Shown: positions 46,539 to 58,268 of the stretch, in pieces | Position numbering within the stretch: position 1 is the stretch's first letter | Layout: each line of letters begins with the position of its first letter | Source: Phascolarctos cinereus | Lineage: Eukaryota > Chordata > Mammalia > Diprotodontia > Phascolarctidae | Reading direction: 5' to 3' | DNA: 64,000 bases | Assembly: GCF_002099425.1 (NCBI RefSeq) | Contig: NW_018344037.1 | Location: 7,959,001 to 8,023,000 of the forward strand | Notes under the pieces: model-generated | What the model was told of the DNA's origin: nothing | Seen by the model: the letters and a program-made list of their open reading frames with translations, nothing else | Database searches by the model: none | Position numbers and translations under genes: made by a program

Positions 46539-46758
46539 ACGAGCCAAGATGGCAGAGTAAAAATGTAGTTATTCTCACCCTCCCCTATCAACCTCTGAAA
46601 GTGAAGAAAATATCACCCCCCCCAAAAAAAAAACCTGGAACAGCTGAACCAGAAGAAAGATGGGGAGAGCAGAACAGTAGCCGGGGTAGCTTGAGGGATT
46701 AATGGGAAAGACCCCTCTTGTTCTGTGGGAAGGGAATCAGTATGGAAAGGAAGGCATC

Positions 46759-47055
46759 CTAGCAACCAGTGGAAAGCCCTACTTTAGTACTCCAAGAGGA
46801 GATGCTGAAATCCAGGCGGTGAAGCAGGCAAGCACCAATACCTGGACCCCCCAGTGCCTCAGTGAGGGCAGGGGAGCTAGTAGAAACCAGATTGCAAAAC
46901 AACCATGTGCCTTGGCATTCTAAACCAAAGGGATCTCCCAGTGCCTCAGCAAAAACAAGGGAAGCAGTACTACAAAGGACTCCAGGCAGATAAACACCCT
47001 GCAACATCCTTCTGAAAGGAGCTGAAGAAAGTGAAAGGAAAGGAAAAGCAGGCAA
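46759..47055 (-). other. Antisense ORF in the L1-B 5' UTR
   Basis: A 98-codon ORF in the same antisense frame as those at 16185-16643 and 24336-25154, sharing ASLVFAEALGDPFGLECQ and SSPALTEALGGPGIGACLL. Function unknown; see the finding on antisense ORFs. Confidence 0.4.
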
Positions 47056-47274
47056 CCTGGAGTTGCCCTAGAGTTCCAGCCTTGCTGATTCCAGCCCAAC
47101 AGCAGTTAAGTTGCTAGAACCCTATAGCCTCCAATTACCAACATCTGAGGCCCCAGCACACAAAGCGAACCACCAAGACCTAGGCTCCCAACACAAGAAG
47201 CTTGGGTCAGTGCCCTCTGCTCTCCCAAGCAGGAGAGCTCAATCTCTTTAAAGGCCAGGGAATAAGGAAACACC

Positions 47275-48265
47275 ATGAGCAAAAAGAAATGTTCCATAGA
47301 TTCGTATTATAAGAGCAGTGAAAATCAAGGCAGAAATTCTGAAGAGGACAACATTGTCAACAACATCACATCTGGAACCTCAAAAGGGAATCTGAATTGG
47401 TCTGAAGCCCCTAAAACCTTCTTAGAACAGCTCTAGAAGGATTTTAAAAGTCAAATGAGAGAGGCAGAAGAGTCCTTAAAAAATACAATTGGCCAACTGG
47501 AAAAAAAGTTCACTGAAAAAAACAAATCCCTTAAAAAACACAATTGGTCAAATGGGGAAGGAGGTACAAAATCTAATAGTAGAAAACAATTTGTTAAAAA
47601 TTACAATCGGGCAATTGGAAGCCAATGATCCTATGACAGAGTAAGAATCAGTCAAATAGAAACAAAAAAATGAAAAAAAAAGATGAAAATGTAAAACACC
47701 TCATTGGTAAAACAACTAACCTGGAAAATTGATACAAGAGGGACAATTTAAAAATTATTGGTCTACCTGAAAATCACAATGAGAAAACAAAAAAGCCTGG
47801 ACAGTATCTTTCAGCAAATCATCAAGTACAACTGCCCTGAGGTTCTAGAATCAGAGGGTAAAATAGCCATAGAAAGAATCTACTGATCACTTCCTGAAAG
47901 AGATCCCAAATTGAAAATGCCAAGGAATATAGTAGCTAAATTCCAAAATTACCAGGTCAAAGAGAACATACTGTAAGCAGCCAGAAAGAAACAATTTAAA
48001 TATCATGGAACTAAAGTCAGGATTACACAGGACCTTGCACCTTCTACATTAAAAGACCATAGGGCATGGAATATGATATTCCATAAGGCAAAGGAGCTTG
48101 GATTACAACCAAGGATCAACTACCCAGTGAAAATGAGCATCATATTTCAGGGGAGGAGATGGATATTCAACAAAAAAGGGACTTCCAAACCTTCCTGATA
48201 AAAAGACCAGAGCTCAACAGAAAACTTGATCTTCAAGTACAAGACTCAAGAGAGACAAAAAAGGT
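47275..48265 (+). pseudogene. L1-B ORF1
   Basis: L1 ORF1 (coiled-coil RNA-binding protein). It starts MSKKKCSIDSYYKSSENQGR and continues with NWSEAPKTFLEQL, coiled-coil repeats, a CPEVLESEGKIAIERIY block (about 47833-47880) and GLQPRINYPVKMSIIFQGRRWIF (about 48103-48170), ending near VQDSRETKK. Several stops and frameshifts break it (for example a stop near 47434). It does not have the 71-bp coiled-coil duplication seen in L1-A. Confidence 0.8.
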
Positions 48266-48876
48266 AAATGGCACAGAAAGCTACAATATGCTGTTAATAA
48301 GGGCAAACTGTTTACATCCTTACAAGTGAAGATGACACTTATAACCCTTGAGAACCGTATTGTTATTACATCATGTTAAAGGAATACACATAAAGGGAAT
48401 GGATATAAGTTGACTTTGATGTAATGATAAAAAAATCTAATCAAGTGCGTTAAATGGATCCAAGTGGATTAATCTGATCTGGAGAAAATGTACTGAGAAA
48501 GGAGGAGGCAGACAAGGGTAAATTACATTACAAGAAAAGACACAAAAACCTATTATAGCAGAAGGAAAGAAGGGAGGGAGATTACATTGTTTGAACCTTA
48601 CTCTCATCGGATTTGGCTCAAGAAGGGAAAAACATAATCAGTTAGGTAGAGAAATCTAACTTGCCCTATAGACAGTAGGAGGGAAAAAGAAAAAGAAAAG
48701 GGAGGAGGGATAGAAGGTAGGGAAGAAGCAGTAAGGGTAAAGGTAAAGAAAAGGGAAGGGCTAATAGAATGGAGGAGGGACTGGGGGGAGGCAGTGGTCA
48801 AAAGCAAAATGCTAGTGAGGGGGGAAAAGGAGAAAGGAGAAAGAAAAGCATAAATGGAGGAAGAGGGGAAGGATTC
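48266..48876 (+). other. L1-B inter-ORF spacer with polypurine block
   Basis: About 610 nt, with the last ~220 nt nearly all purine on plus. It parallels the L1-A spacer at 17788-18417. Confidence 0.7.
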
Positions 48877-51800
48877 AGAGAAAGACACAGATAGTAATCA
48901 TAACTGTGAATGTGAATAGGATGAACTTTCCCATAAAACAGAAGTAGATAGCAGAATAGATTAAAAAGCATAATCCTACAATATATTGTTTACAGGAAAT
49001 ACATTTTTAAAAGAGTGACACACAGAGGGTAAAAGTGAAAGGCTGCAGCAGAATATATTATGCCTCAGCTGAAGTAAAAAAAAAAAAAGAAAAACAGGGT
49101 AGCATTCCTGATCTCAGACAAAGCAAAAGCAAAAATAGATATTAATCAAAAGAAATAAGGAAGGAAACTATATCCTGCTAAAAGGCACCACAGACAATGA
49201 AGTAATATCATTACTAAACATATCTGCACCAAGTGGTATAGCATCCAGATTCTTTGAGAAGCAGTTCAGGGAGTTAAAGGAAGAAACAGATAGCAAAACT
49301 ATACTAGTTGGGGACCTCAAACTCCCTCTCTTTGAACTAGATAAATCTAACTACAAAATAAACAAGAAAGAAGTTAAGGAGGTGAATAGAACATTAGAAA
49401 AGGTAGGTATGATTGACCTATGGAGAAAAGTGAATGAGGATAGAAAGGAATATACTTTTTTCTTGGTGATGCATGGCAAATACACAAAAATTTACCTTGT
49501 ACTAGGGCATAAAAACCTACAATACAATGCAGAAAAGAAGAAATATTAAATGCATTCTTTTCAGATCATGATGCAATAAAAATTATATGTAATATGTACT
49601 TATAATTATATGATAAAGATAGACTAAAAATATTTGGAAACTAAATAATCTAATCCTAAAAAATGATTGGGTCAAACAACAAATCATACAAACAATCAAT
49701 AACTTTATTCAAGAGAATGACAATAATGAGACAACATATCAAAACTTATGGGATACAGCAAAAGCAGTTCTTAGTGGAAGTTTTATATCTCTAAATGCTT
49801 ACATAAATAGAGTAGAAAAAGAGGAGATCAATGAATTGGGCATACAACTAAAAAAGTAGAAAAAGAACAAATTAAAAATCCTCAATAAACACTAAATTAG
49901 AAATATCTAAAAACAAAGGAAAAATTAATAAAATTGAAATTTAAAAAAAACTACTGAACTAATAAATTAAACTAAGAGCTGGTTTTATGGAAAAAAACAA
50001 TAAAATAGATAAACCTTTGGTTAATTTAATTAAAAAAGAAAGAAGAAAATCAAATTACTAGTATCAAGAATGAAAAGGGTGAAGCTACCACCAAGGAAGA
50101 GGAAATTAAAACAATAATTAGGCAGTATTTTGCCCAACTGTATGCCAATACATTTGACAATCTTAGTGAAATGGTTCATATATACAAAAATATAAATTGC
50201 CCAGATTAAGAGAAGGGGAATTAAAATACTTAAATAACCCCATCTCAGAACCAGAAATTAAGCAAGCCATTGATGTACTCCCTAGGAAAAAAATCTCTAG
50301 GGCCAGATGGATTTGCATGCAATTTCTATCAAATATTTAAAGAACAATTAATTCCAATACTATATAGACTATTTGGGAAAATAGGTGAAGAAGGAGTCTT
50401 ACCAAATTCTTTTTATGATACAAATATGGTGTTGATACCTAAACCAGGAAGAGTCAAAATAGAGAAAGAAAATTATAGACCAATTTCTCTAATGAATATA
50501 GATGCAAAAATTTTAAATAAAATAGTAGCAAATAGATTACAGCAACTTATCAAAAGAATAATACACTATGACCAGGTAGGATTTATACCAGGAATGCAGG
50601 GTTGGTTCAATATTAGGAAAACTATCAGCATAATTGAGCATATCAACACCAAAACCAACAGAAACCACATGATCATCTCAATAGATGCAGAAAAAGCTTT
50701 TGACAAAATACAACACCCATTCCTATTAAAAACACTAGAAAGCATAGGTATAAATGGAGTCTTCCTTAAAATAATAAATAGCATCTATCTAAAACCTTCA
50801 GCAAGCATAATATGTAATGGGGACTAACTAGAAGCATTTCCAATAAGATCAGGGGTGAAACAAGGATGTCCATTATCACCACTGTTATTCAATATTGTAC
50901 TGGAAATTAGCTTTAGCAATAAGAGAAGAAAAAGAAATTGAAGGCATTAGAATAGGCAAAGAAGAAACAAAGCTATCACTCTTTGCAGATGACATGATGA
51001 TATACTTAGAGAATCCTAGAGAATCAAGTAAAAAACTACTTGAAATAATAAACAACTTTAGCAAAGTTGCAGGCTATAAAAAAACCCACATAAATCATCA
51101 GCATTTCTATATATTACCAACAAAGCCCAACAGCAAGAGATAGAAAGAGAAATTCCATTTAAACTTACTGTAGACATTATAAAATATTTAGGAGTACTCC
51201 CAAAAAAACCCAGGAACTCTATGAACACAATTACAAAACACTTTTCACACAAATAAAATCAGATCTAAATAATTGGAAAAACATCAGTTGCTCATGGGTA
51301 GGGAGCTAATATAATAAAAATGACAATCCTACCTAAGCTAATTTACTTATTCAGTGCCATACCAATCAAACTACCAAAAATTATTTTATAGAGTTAGAAA
51401 AAATAATAACAAGATTCATTTGGAAAACAAAAGGTCCAGAATATCAAAGGAACTAATGAAAAGAAATGCAGGGGAAGGTGGCCTAGCAATTCCAGATCTT
51501 AAAATTATAGCAATCATCAAAACTGCTTGGTACTGGCTAAGAAATAGAGTGGATCAGTGGAATAGGTTAAATATGCAAGACACAGTAGTCAATGACTATA
51601 GTAATCTATTATTTGATAAACCCAAAGACCCAGCTTCTGGGATAAGAACCCACTCTTTGAAAAAAAACTGCTGGGAAAACTGGAAAAGAGTATGGCAGAA
51701 ACTTGGCATAGACCCACATATCATACCATATACCAAAATAAAGTCAAAATGGGTTCATGACTTAGATATAAAGGCTGATACCTATAAGAAACTGGAGAAC

Positions 51801-52679
51801 AAGGAATAGTTTACCTATCAGATCTATGGAGAACAGAAGAATTCATGACCAAACAGGAGATAGAACATTATGAAAAGCAAAATGGATAATTTTGATTACA
51901 TTAAATTGAAAAGTTTTTGCACAAACAAAGCCAATGCAACTAAGATTAGAAGGAAGGTAGAAAATTGGGAAAGAATTTTTACAACCAGTCTCTCTGATAA
52001 GGCCTCATTTCTAAAATATATAGAGAATTAAGACAAATTTATAAGAACAAGCCATTCCCCAATTGATAAATGGTCAAAGGATATGAACAGACAGTTCTCA
52101 GATGAAGAAATTAAAGCCATCTATAGTCATATGAAAAAATGCTCTAAATCATTATTGATTAGAGAAATGCAAATCAAAACAACTCTGAGGTACCACATCA
52201 CACCTATCAGATTGGCCAACATGACAAAACAGGAAAATGATAAATGTTGGAGAAGATGTGGGAAAATTGGAACACTAATGCACTGTTGGTGGAGTTGTGA
52301 AATGATCCAACCATTTTGGAGAGCAATTTGGAACTATGCCCAAAGGGCTACAAAAATGTGCATACCCTTTGACCCAGCAATAGCACTTCTAGGGCTATAT
52401 CCCAAAGAGATCATACAAATGGGAAAAGGACCCACATGTACAAAAATATTCATAGCAGCTCTTTTTGTGGTGGCAAAGAATTGGAAATTGAGAGGATGCC
52501 CATCAATTGGGGAATGGCTGAGCAAGTTGTGGTATACGAATATAATGGAATACTATTGTGCTGTAAGAAATGATGAACAGGCTGACTTCAGAAAAACCTG
52601 GGAAGACTTGTATGGTCTGATACTGAGTGAAGTGAGCAGAACTAAGAGAATGTTGTATACAATAACAACCATGTTGTGA
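48877..52679 (+). pseudogene. L1-B ORF2 (endonuclease and reverse transcriptase)
   Basis: APE-like endonuclease from about 48880 (reading KDTDSNHNCECE in one frame and IVIITVNVNRMNFP in the correct one). RT starts near 50250: one open segment at 50270-50827 carries [20 protein letters not shown] and [17 protein letters not shown] lies near 50980-51010. The C-terminal segment at 52083-52679 is open for 198 codons and holds the L1 cysteine motif CX3CX7HX4C at 52245-52298 (C-WRR-C...H-CWWS-C). The frame is broken many times, mostly by one- or two-base indels relative to L1-A. The endonuclease part is more decayed than the RT part. Confidence 0.88.
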
Positions 52680-53036
52680 CATGACTAATATTGAAACTTA
52701 ACCCTTCTCAGCATACAAGGATCTAAGACATCTCCAAGGCCTGTGATGGAAAATGCTATCCACATCCAAAGAAAGAACTATGGAGTTGAATGCGATCATC
52801 ATTTGCTTTTTTTTCTTTCTTGAGTTTTGTTTCTCTTTCTGGTTCCTCCTATTGGTTTTTTTACTTACAACATCAATAATGTGAAAATATGTTTAATGGG
52901 AATGTATATGTATAGCCTATATCAGAATGTGCACCATCTTGGGGAGGGTGGTGGGGAATAAGGGGGAGAAAAATTTTAAACTCAAAGCATATGGAAGTGA
53001 TTGTTGATAAAGCAAAATAAATTTTAAAAAAAGAAA
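52680..53036 (+). other. L1-B 3' UTR and tail
   Basis: Shares 'ccacatccaaagaaagaact' and the G-rich run GGGGAGGGTGGTGGGG (about 52940-52956) with L1-A, and ends in an A-rich tail. Confidence 0.85.
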
Positions 53037-54308
53037 AAATAAGTCATTCTTTTCCTCATTTTTTTTTTACTTCTTTTACATTTGGTCTAATCTGTTTTTA
53101 TTTTCTTCAGTACTTTTTTTTGCCTTCTTTATCAAGTTGTTGACTAGTTTTTCATGATTTTCTTTCATCACTCTCATTTTTCTTCCCAATTCTGTCTCTA
53201 ACTTTGTTATTTGATTTTGAAAATATTTTTGCAACTCTTCCATGGCCTAAGAGCAAGTTATATTTTTCTTGGTGGATGTAGGAGATTTGACTTTGTTGTC
53301 TTCTTCTGAGGTATATTATGATCTTCCTTGTCACCATAGTAATTTTCAACAGTCAGAGTATTTTTTAATGTTGTTTGCTCATTTCTCCAGCTTATTAGTT
53401 GACTTTAAGGTCTTTTTTTTAAAATGGGGCTTGGCTTCCAGAGGGAAGAGTACCCTGTCCTATGTTTCAGGGACTGTGTGCAGCTATTTTCAGAGTTACT
53501 TCTAGATATCTGTAAGTTTTCAGTTCTTTCAAGATGGCATTATCTAAGGAGAGGTGTTTACTACTCTCCTAGCCTGTGCTCTGGTCTGTAAGTAATCACA
53601 ACCACTCTTTTCTGCCCTGGAATTGTGAAGAGTGTTCCCCCTCCCCTGTGACCACAAGCTCTGCTATGCTAGTGCTCCCCTTTGGCCTGGGACTCCCATC
53701 AAAGACTCTGATGTGAGTATGGACAAAACAATAGAGCCCTGCCTCAGCACTAGCAAAAAAAAAAAACAAAAGCAAACTTGTAATCTCTTTCTCACCAATT
53801 GTGCTACCCCCTCACTGTCTATGGGCTGAGAATTCCCGAAGCAGCTGCTGCTGCTGCTGATTCAGTGTTTCTGGAGGCTTGCTTCTGGTTTGCTGTGGTC
53901 AGGGCTATTGCAGGCAAGGCCTGCACTGAACTGAGCTCCACTCTCACCTAGTTGCAACAGACCTTTCCCGTTGATCTTCTAAGTTGTTTTTGGCATCTGT
54001 GGCCTGAGAGATCTGGAAACTGCCACTGCTGCCACTGATATTGGTCACCCTGAGGCCTGCTGGATTTGCTGGGGCCCAGTAAGCCCTGGAGTGACCTGTG
54101 CTGGACTGGGCTCCTCTCTCCTCTTCTCTCAGCCTGGTGCAACAGACCTTTCCTGCCCAACCTTCCAAGTTGTCTTGGGCTGGAAACTTCTTTTAGTGGG
54201 TTCTACTGCTCTAGATTTTGTTTAGTCACATTTTAAAGTTATTTAGAGAAGTTTGAGAGAGAGCTCAGGTGAGGCCCCTACCTTTACTCTACCATGTTGG
54301 CTCTGCCT
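53037..54308 (-). mobile_element. HAL1-like L1 copy, 5' half (continues 45440-46538)
   Basis: Minus-strand ORF1 N-terminal part (53040-53400) and 5' UTR (53400-54308). The ORF1 start reads near 53375 with a following block 'gaagaagacaacaaagtcaaa' (about 53290-53310) like the HAL1-like copy at 41150. The 5' terminus is GGAGGCAGAGCCAACATGGT on the minus strand (about 54289-54308), a typical L1 5' end. The 5' UTR contains two ~188-bp tandem units. L1-B inserted within its ORF1. Confidence 0.75.
53820..54175 (-). repeat. ~188-bp tandem units in the HAL1-like 5' UTR
   Basis: The block GCAACAGACCTTTCC occurs at about 53953 and 54140. Before each copy come diverged versions of CACTGCTGCCACTGAT, GAGGCCTGCTGGATTTGCTG and ACTGGGCTCCTCTCTC. 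This is a promoter-monomer-like arrangement, of a sequence type different from the L1-A 5' UTR. Confidence 0.65.
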
Positions 54309-56435
54309 CCCCATCTAAATTACATATAACATACTTTTTAACTCTAAATATACAAACAGTGATGTATTTTCAGTTCAAAGAACAGAATCATTTATTTTCT
54401 AGGCTCTAATAGGTAACCCTGATTAGTTCTGTCCATGGACAGTAGCATTTTTACTTGAGATAATCTCATGCACATAGTTAATTCCAGATGACTTTATTAC
54501 ACACATTATTAATGTGCGGTACACTTAAAACAAACAAAAAGACCCACCTCCTAAGACATTTACTTTTAGATAGTCATTTGGGTATATAGCAAAAACAAAA
54601 TAAGGTAGCCATTAAAAATTTCCTTTTGGAAAGCCATCTTGTTTTGGTGAACTTTTTTCAGTGCTTATGAACCATGATTCTAAAGCTCAAGTCTCAAAGA
54701 TCCCACTGGTATGGGACTCTCTTCTCATTGGTGGACATCAATGAGGCATAGTGCAGGTAGTGAGAATGGGAGAGGGGAGTGCTCTTCAAGTCTTTTCAAG
54801 TCTCTTCAGTCTGCTCAGGCTTTTTGAATCTCTTAGTTCTCTACAGTGGTTACAGGCACTTCTGACTTTCAGCTTTAAAAGAGAAGATGGACGATATCAA
54901 ACTCTTCATCTTTTCACTCTCAAAAGAAGGTGACATGAAAGGCGTTAACATTTTTATTATGTCCCTATCTGCTATCAATAAAGACTTGAGAGAATTTCTT
55001 CTTTGATGAGAGCTGAGACCATCACTCTCGCTTGAGCAGAATTACTTTTCTTCCTAAGGGAGAGCTTCTTCACTCGGTATTGTCTGGTTATATTTTGCTA
55101 AATATACTTTCTCTGATTTCTGTTTTGCTATAAACGTAAATGAATGAGTTTCTTTTCTAAAAATAAAATAATAAATTTTAAAAATTAAAAAAGTCATTTG
55201 CAAATAATCAATAGTTTTAATTATCAACAACATTTCCCAAAATATGGAATCAATTAAAATTTGATAACATTTTCTCCTTACATCAGCAGAATAATAAAGT
55301 AAAAACAAGTTCTCAAAAGTTGGCACAATTATTTTTATACTTAACAGTCAAAATATACAGAAATCAACTCAAACTTATAGATTCTGCCAAAGTGATTGCA
55401 TTTCTATTCTATCCAAATGATTGCAGTTGTGTTGAGGAAGAAGCATTCTGTAACATGTCTTAAAGAATAAAATCTACGTGGACAAATGCAAAATACACAA
55501 AATAACGTTTTTGTCAATGAAAGACAACTAAGTGTACCCACCCTTCTCATGGAAAAAAAAATTGAAAGAAAGAGAACTGCAGAAGGTGAATCTACATATT
55601 CTCTTTAAAATGGGTTCACAGTTTTGGGAAGTTGTTAAGCATAATATTACTTATTACATCTAAAAGTCAGTGAAAAAAATTCATCTGTATGCAAGACTCG
55701 TCATTATAAGATATACCAGTAGACTGCATGCGCTTAAAGTTGAAAAGAGAATTTAAATGCAACAGACTGAAATTAGTAGTGAAACATTTTAGCTGACAAT
55801 TATTTTCAAATTTTATTGTATGTGAGCAACTGTGCTGATTCTAAAACTGCGACTTTCTGCCTAGCTTTTCTTTTCTCCTCGTGGATAATAATGAGACAGA
55901 AAAGGTAAAAGCTTTGGGTTTTTCAAATGCCTTTACTTCAGTCAGACTCTTGTTGACTAGTTAAAACTTCCTCCTCATGATGCAGTTTAAAGTGGGTAAA
56001 CAAAAAACACACAAGCTTTTTTTGTGTTCTAAGATGTAAACATATATATATATGTATATATATATACATGCATACATATATACATCTATACATATACACA
56101 TACACACATACATATGTATGCATGTATATTCTCAAGACTATTTTTTCCTAGTAAGTATGCCTCAGTTTCTGATCTTGATGACTTCAAATAAGGAGCATTC
56201 TAGTGTTAGAATTTTTTCCAGTTCTGTCCATTGTAATGCAGCCCAGCTTTCTTAGCATAGCAATAGTAGCTCTTTCCCCTAAACATATCTAAAGCAAGAT
56301 CTGGTCTGCAAACTATGCATTGGCCTGAATATGGTTGGAGCGATTGAGAATGTAACCCACATTTGTTTTGCATTTTGGGAAAGGCATATTTTGTTTTAAA
56401 GAGCTCTAGTTTTCCTACCTTATTATTCCATAAAA
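54309..56435. other. Mostly non-repetitive DNA
   Basis: No protein-coding signal that I can support. A stretch at about 54700-55080 has an LTR-like look (CTCTTCAAGTC repeats, then AATAAA at 54977-54982 and GACCATCACTCTCGC), but I found no TG...CA ends or partner. A TATA/TACA microsatellite lies at 56040-56130. Confidence 0.4.
56040..56130. repeat. (AT)n/(ATAC)n microsatellite
   Basis: Imperfect ATATATAT, ACATACAT and ATGCATGT repeats, directly visible. Confidence 0.9.
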
Positions 56436-56690
56436 TGGGGCAACTGGGTCGTGCAATGTATACAGGGCTGAGCCTGGAATCAGGCAGAACTGAATTCAAA
56501 CGCAGTCTCATATGCACACTAGCTGTGTGACCCAGGAAAGTTACATATCTCTGTTTGCCTCAGTAACTCTTCTGTAAAATGAGCTGGAAAAGGAAATGGC
56601 AAATTAACTCAGTATCTTTGTCAAGGAAACCCCAAACGGTGCTAACAAAGAGTTGAACACAACTGATATGACTGAACTACCATTCAGTGA
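56436..56690 (+). mobile_element. MAR1-like CORE-SINE
   Basis: tRNA-like head (GGGGCAACTGGGTCGTGCAA, then GAACTGAATTCAAACG), a CTAGCTGTGTGACCCAGG block, and a CORE/3' part reading CTGTAAAATGAGCTGGA, AAGGAAATGGCAAA, GAAACCCCAAACGG and AGAGTTGAACACAACTGA, ending ACTGAACTACCA. The 3' part resembles the RTE/BovB-type tail found in marsupial MAR1 SINEs. Moderately diverged and apparently complete. Confidence 0.8.
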
Positions 56691-56889
56691 AATCCAGCAA
56701 CTCCCTTTCTCCTTCAATTTCAAATAACAAATCCTCTGCTTGCTGCTCAAGTTCTTCCTAACTAGTCCTCCTCCTATCTTTCCAGTCTTCTTCCACCTTT
56801 TTTATTTCCTGCCCCCTAACTCAACATCCTTCCTTCAACATATGCCCTAGCATGTACTTTGCAATACAGTACACTGGATTCCTTTCTGT

Positions 56890-57295
56890 TCTTTGAAGAA
56901 AACATTTCATGTCCTAATTCTGGGCATTTTTATATATTGTCCCCCAAACCTGTAATTCTCTCCCTCCTCATCTCCATCTCCTGATTACCCTGGCTTCTGT
57001 TAAATATTATCTAAAAGTTTATGTTCTGGAAGAAACTTTTCCTGATTCCCTCCCTCCTTCATTATAGCATCTTCTGTCTAGATCTGTCTTAACTTTACCC
57101 TGTATTTAGCTTGTTTGTACATAATCATCCACTTGTTACATTCCCCATTAGACTGTGAGTTTCTTGAGAGCAGGGTCTGTGTGTTGGGTTTTTTTATTTA
57201 TTATTTTTTGCTTTTTTTAGAATCCCCAGTATTTAGCACAAATTGTGGCACATAGTAGGCACTTAATAGATGTTTGTTGAATGATAACTGACTGA
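56890..57295 (+). mobile_element. L2 3' end
   Basis: Plus-strand L2 tail: CCCCATTAGACTGTGAGTTT, CTTGAGAGCAGGGTCTGTGT, then CACATAGTAGGCACTTAATA and GATGTTTGTTGAATGA, the standard L2 3' terminus. A T-rich expansion lies at about 57188-57220. Sequence before 56890 (from 56700) may be part of the same element. Confidence 0.8.
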
Positions 57296-57535
57296 TTGGA
57301 AAATTTCCCCCCTTAACATGTATAATAAGCATTCCTGGGAAATTGGTAGTCTGACTAAAACAATTATCTACTGTGAGACATACTTATTTAAAACATCATT
57401 TTCACACAATCAACTTCACAAAATTCAATTTGGTATTGTTTTTAAAATCTATCATATTACTAATTTTGTGGAGTATTAATGAAGTTTTCTAAAGTAAGAT
57501 AATTTTTAAAAATTGTCTTGAGGCATTTAAAAACA

Positions 57536-58173
57536 CATTTCCTTCCTATATTCCTTCCTTCCTTCTTTCTATCCTTCCTTCTTCCTCTATTTTTTTCTCT
57601 CTCTTCCTCCATTTCTCCTTTCTTTTCTTCTTCCTCTTCCTTCTTTTTCTTATCCTCCTTTCCCTTCCCTCCATTTACCTTCCTTCCCCTTCCCTTTCCT
57701 CATCTTCCCTTTCTTTCCATTTCATAGTCTTCTGTCCTCTTGGCTTCCCTTCTCTCTCCTTACCTTCTCTTCCCTTCCTTTCTCTTCTCTTTCTCCCCTT
57801 CCCTTCTTTTCATTTCCCTCTACTTCCCTCTTCTTTCCTTTTCTTATCTTCCTTTTTCTCTACTTCCTTCCCTTCCTTTCTTTCCCTTATTTTCTTTCCA
57901 TTTCCTTCTCTTTCACTCCTTTTTTCCCCTTTTCCCTTGGTCCTCTTCCCTTCCTTTACCTCTTCTTCCCTCCTTTTCTCTTACCTTCTTTTCCCTTCCT
58001 TTTCCCTTCCCTTCCCTTTTGACTTCTCTTCTGTTTTCTTCTTCCTCCTCCTGCTCCTCCTCCTCCTCTTCCTCCTCTTCATCCTTCTCCTCCCCCTCCT
58101 CCTCCTCCTTCTTCATCATCATCATCTTCTCCTTCTTCTTTTTCTTCTTCTCCTTCTTTTTCTTCTTCTTCTT

Positions 58174-58264
<91 letters not shown>
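57536..58264. repeat. 730-bp polypyrimidine tract ending in (CT)n
   Basis: The plus strand is almost all C and T. There are irregular CCTT and TTCTC repeats to about 58020, then CTT/CCT triplets (TCCTCCTCC, TTCTTCTTC; 58035-58175), then a near-pure (CT)n run at about 58176-58262. The apparent long ORFs here (for example S/F/L-only or E/R/K-only proteins) are simple-sequence artefacts. Confidence 0.95.

Positions 58265-58268
<4 letters not shown>

Larger units (their letters stand above)
46539..53036 (+). mobile_element. L1-B: full-length L1 LINE nested in a HAL1-like copy
   Basis: Plus-strand, about 6.5 kb. It starts at the GAGCCAAGATGGCAGAG block (46541). 5' UTR to 47274, with a single copy of the unit that is duplicated in L1-A. 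ORF1 at 47275 to about 48265, spacer to about 48880, ORF2 to 52679, 3' UTR and A-rich tail to about 53036. AGCCATTCCT (about 46512) and AGTCATTCTT (about 53042) at the two edges may be a decayed target duplication. Its RT and C-terminal sequence is almost the same as L1-A apart from short indels. Confidence 0.92.

Noticed and set aside
53944-54168. ORFs of 70-74 codons on the minus strand in the HAL1-like 5' UTR
   Set aside because: They are short, run sense through the tandem 5'-UTR units, and are not shared with the other 5'-UTR type. There is no evidence for a protein.
54700-55080. Possible solo LTR
   Set aside because: There is an AATAAA at 54977 and CTCTTCAAGTC-like repeats, but no matching TG/CA ends, no duplication and no partner LTR in the window.
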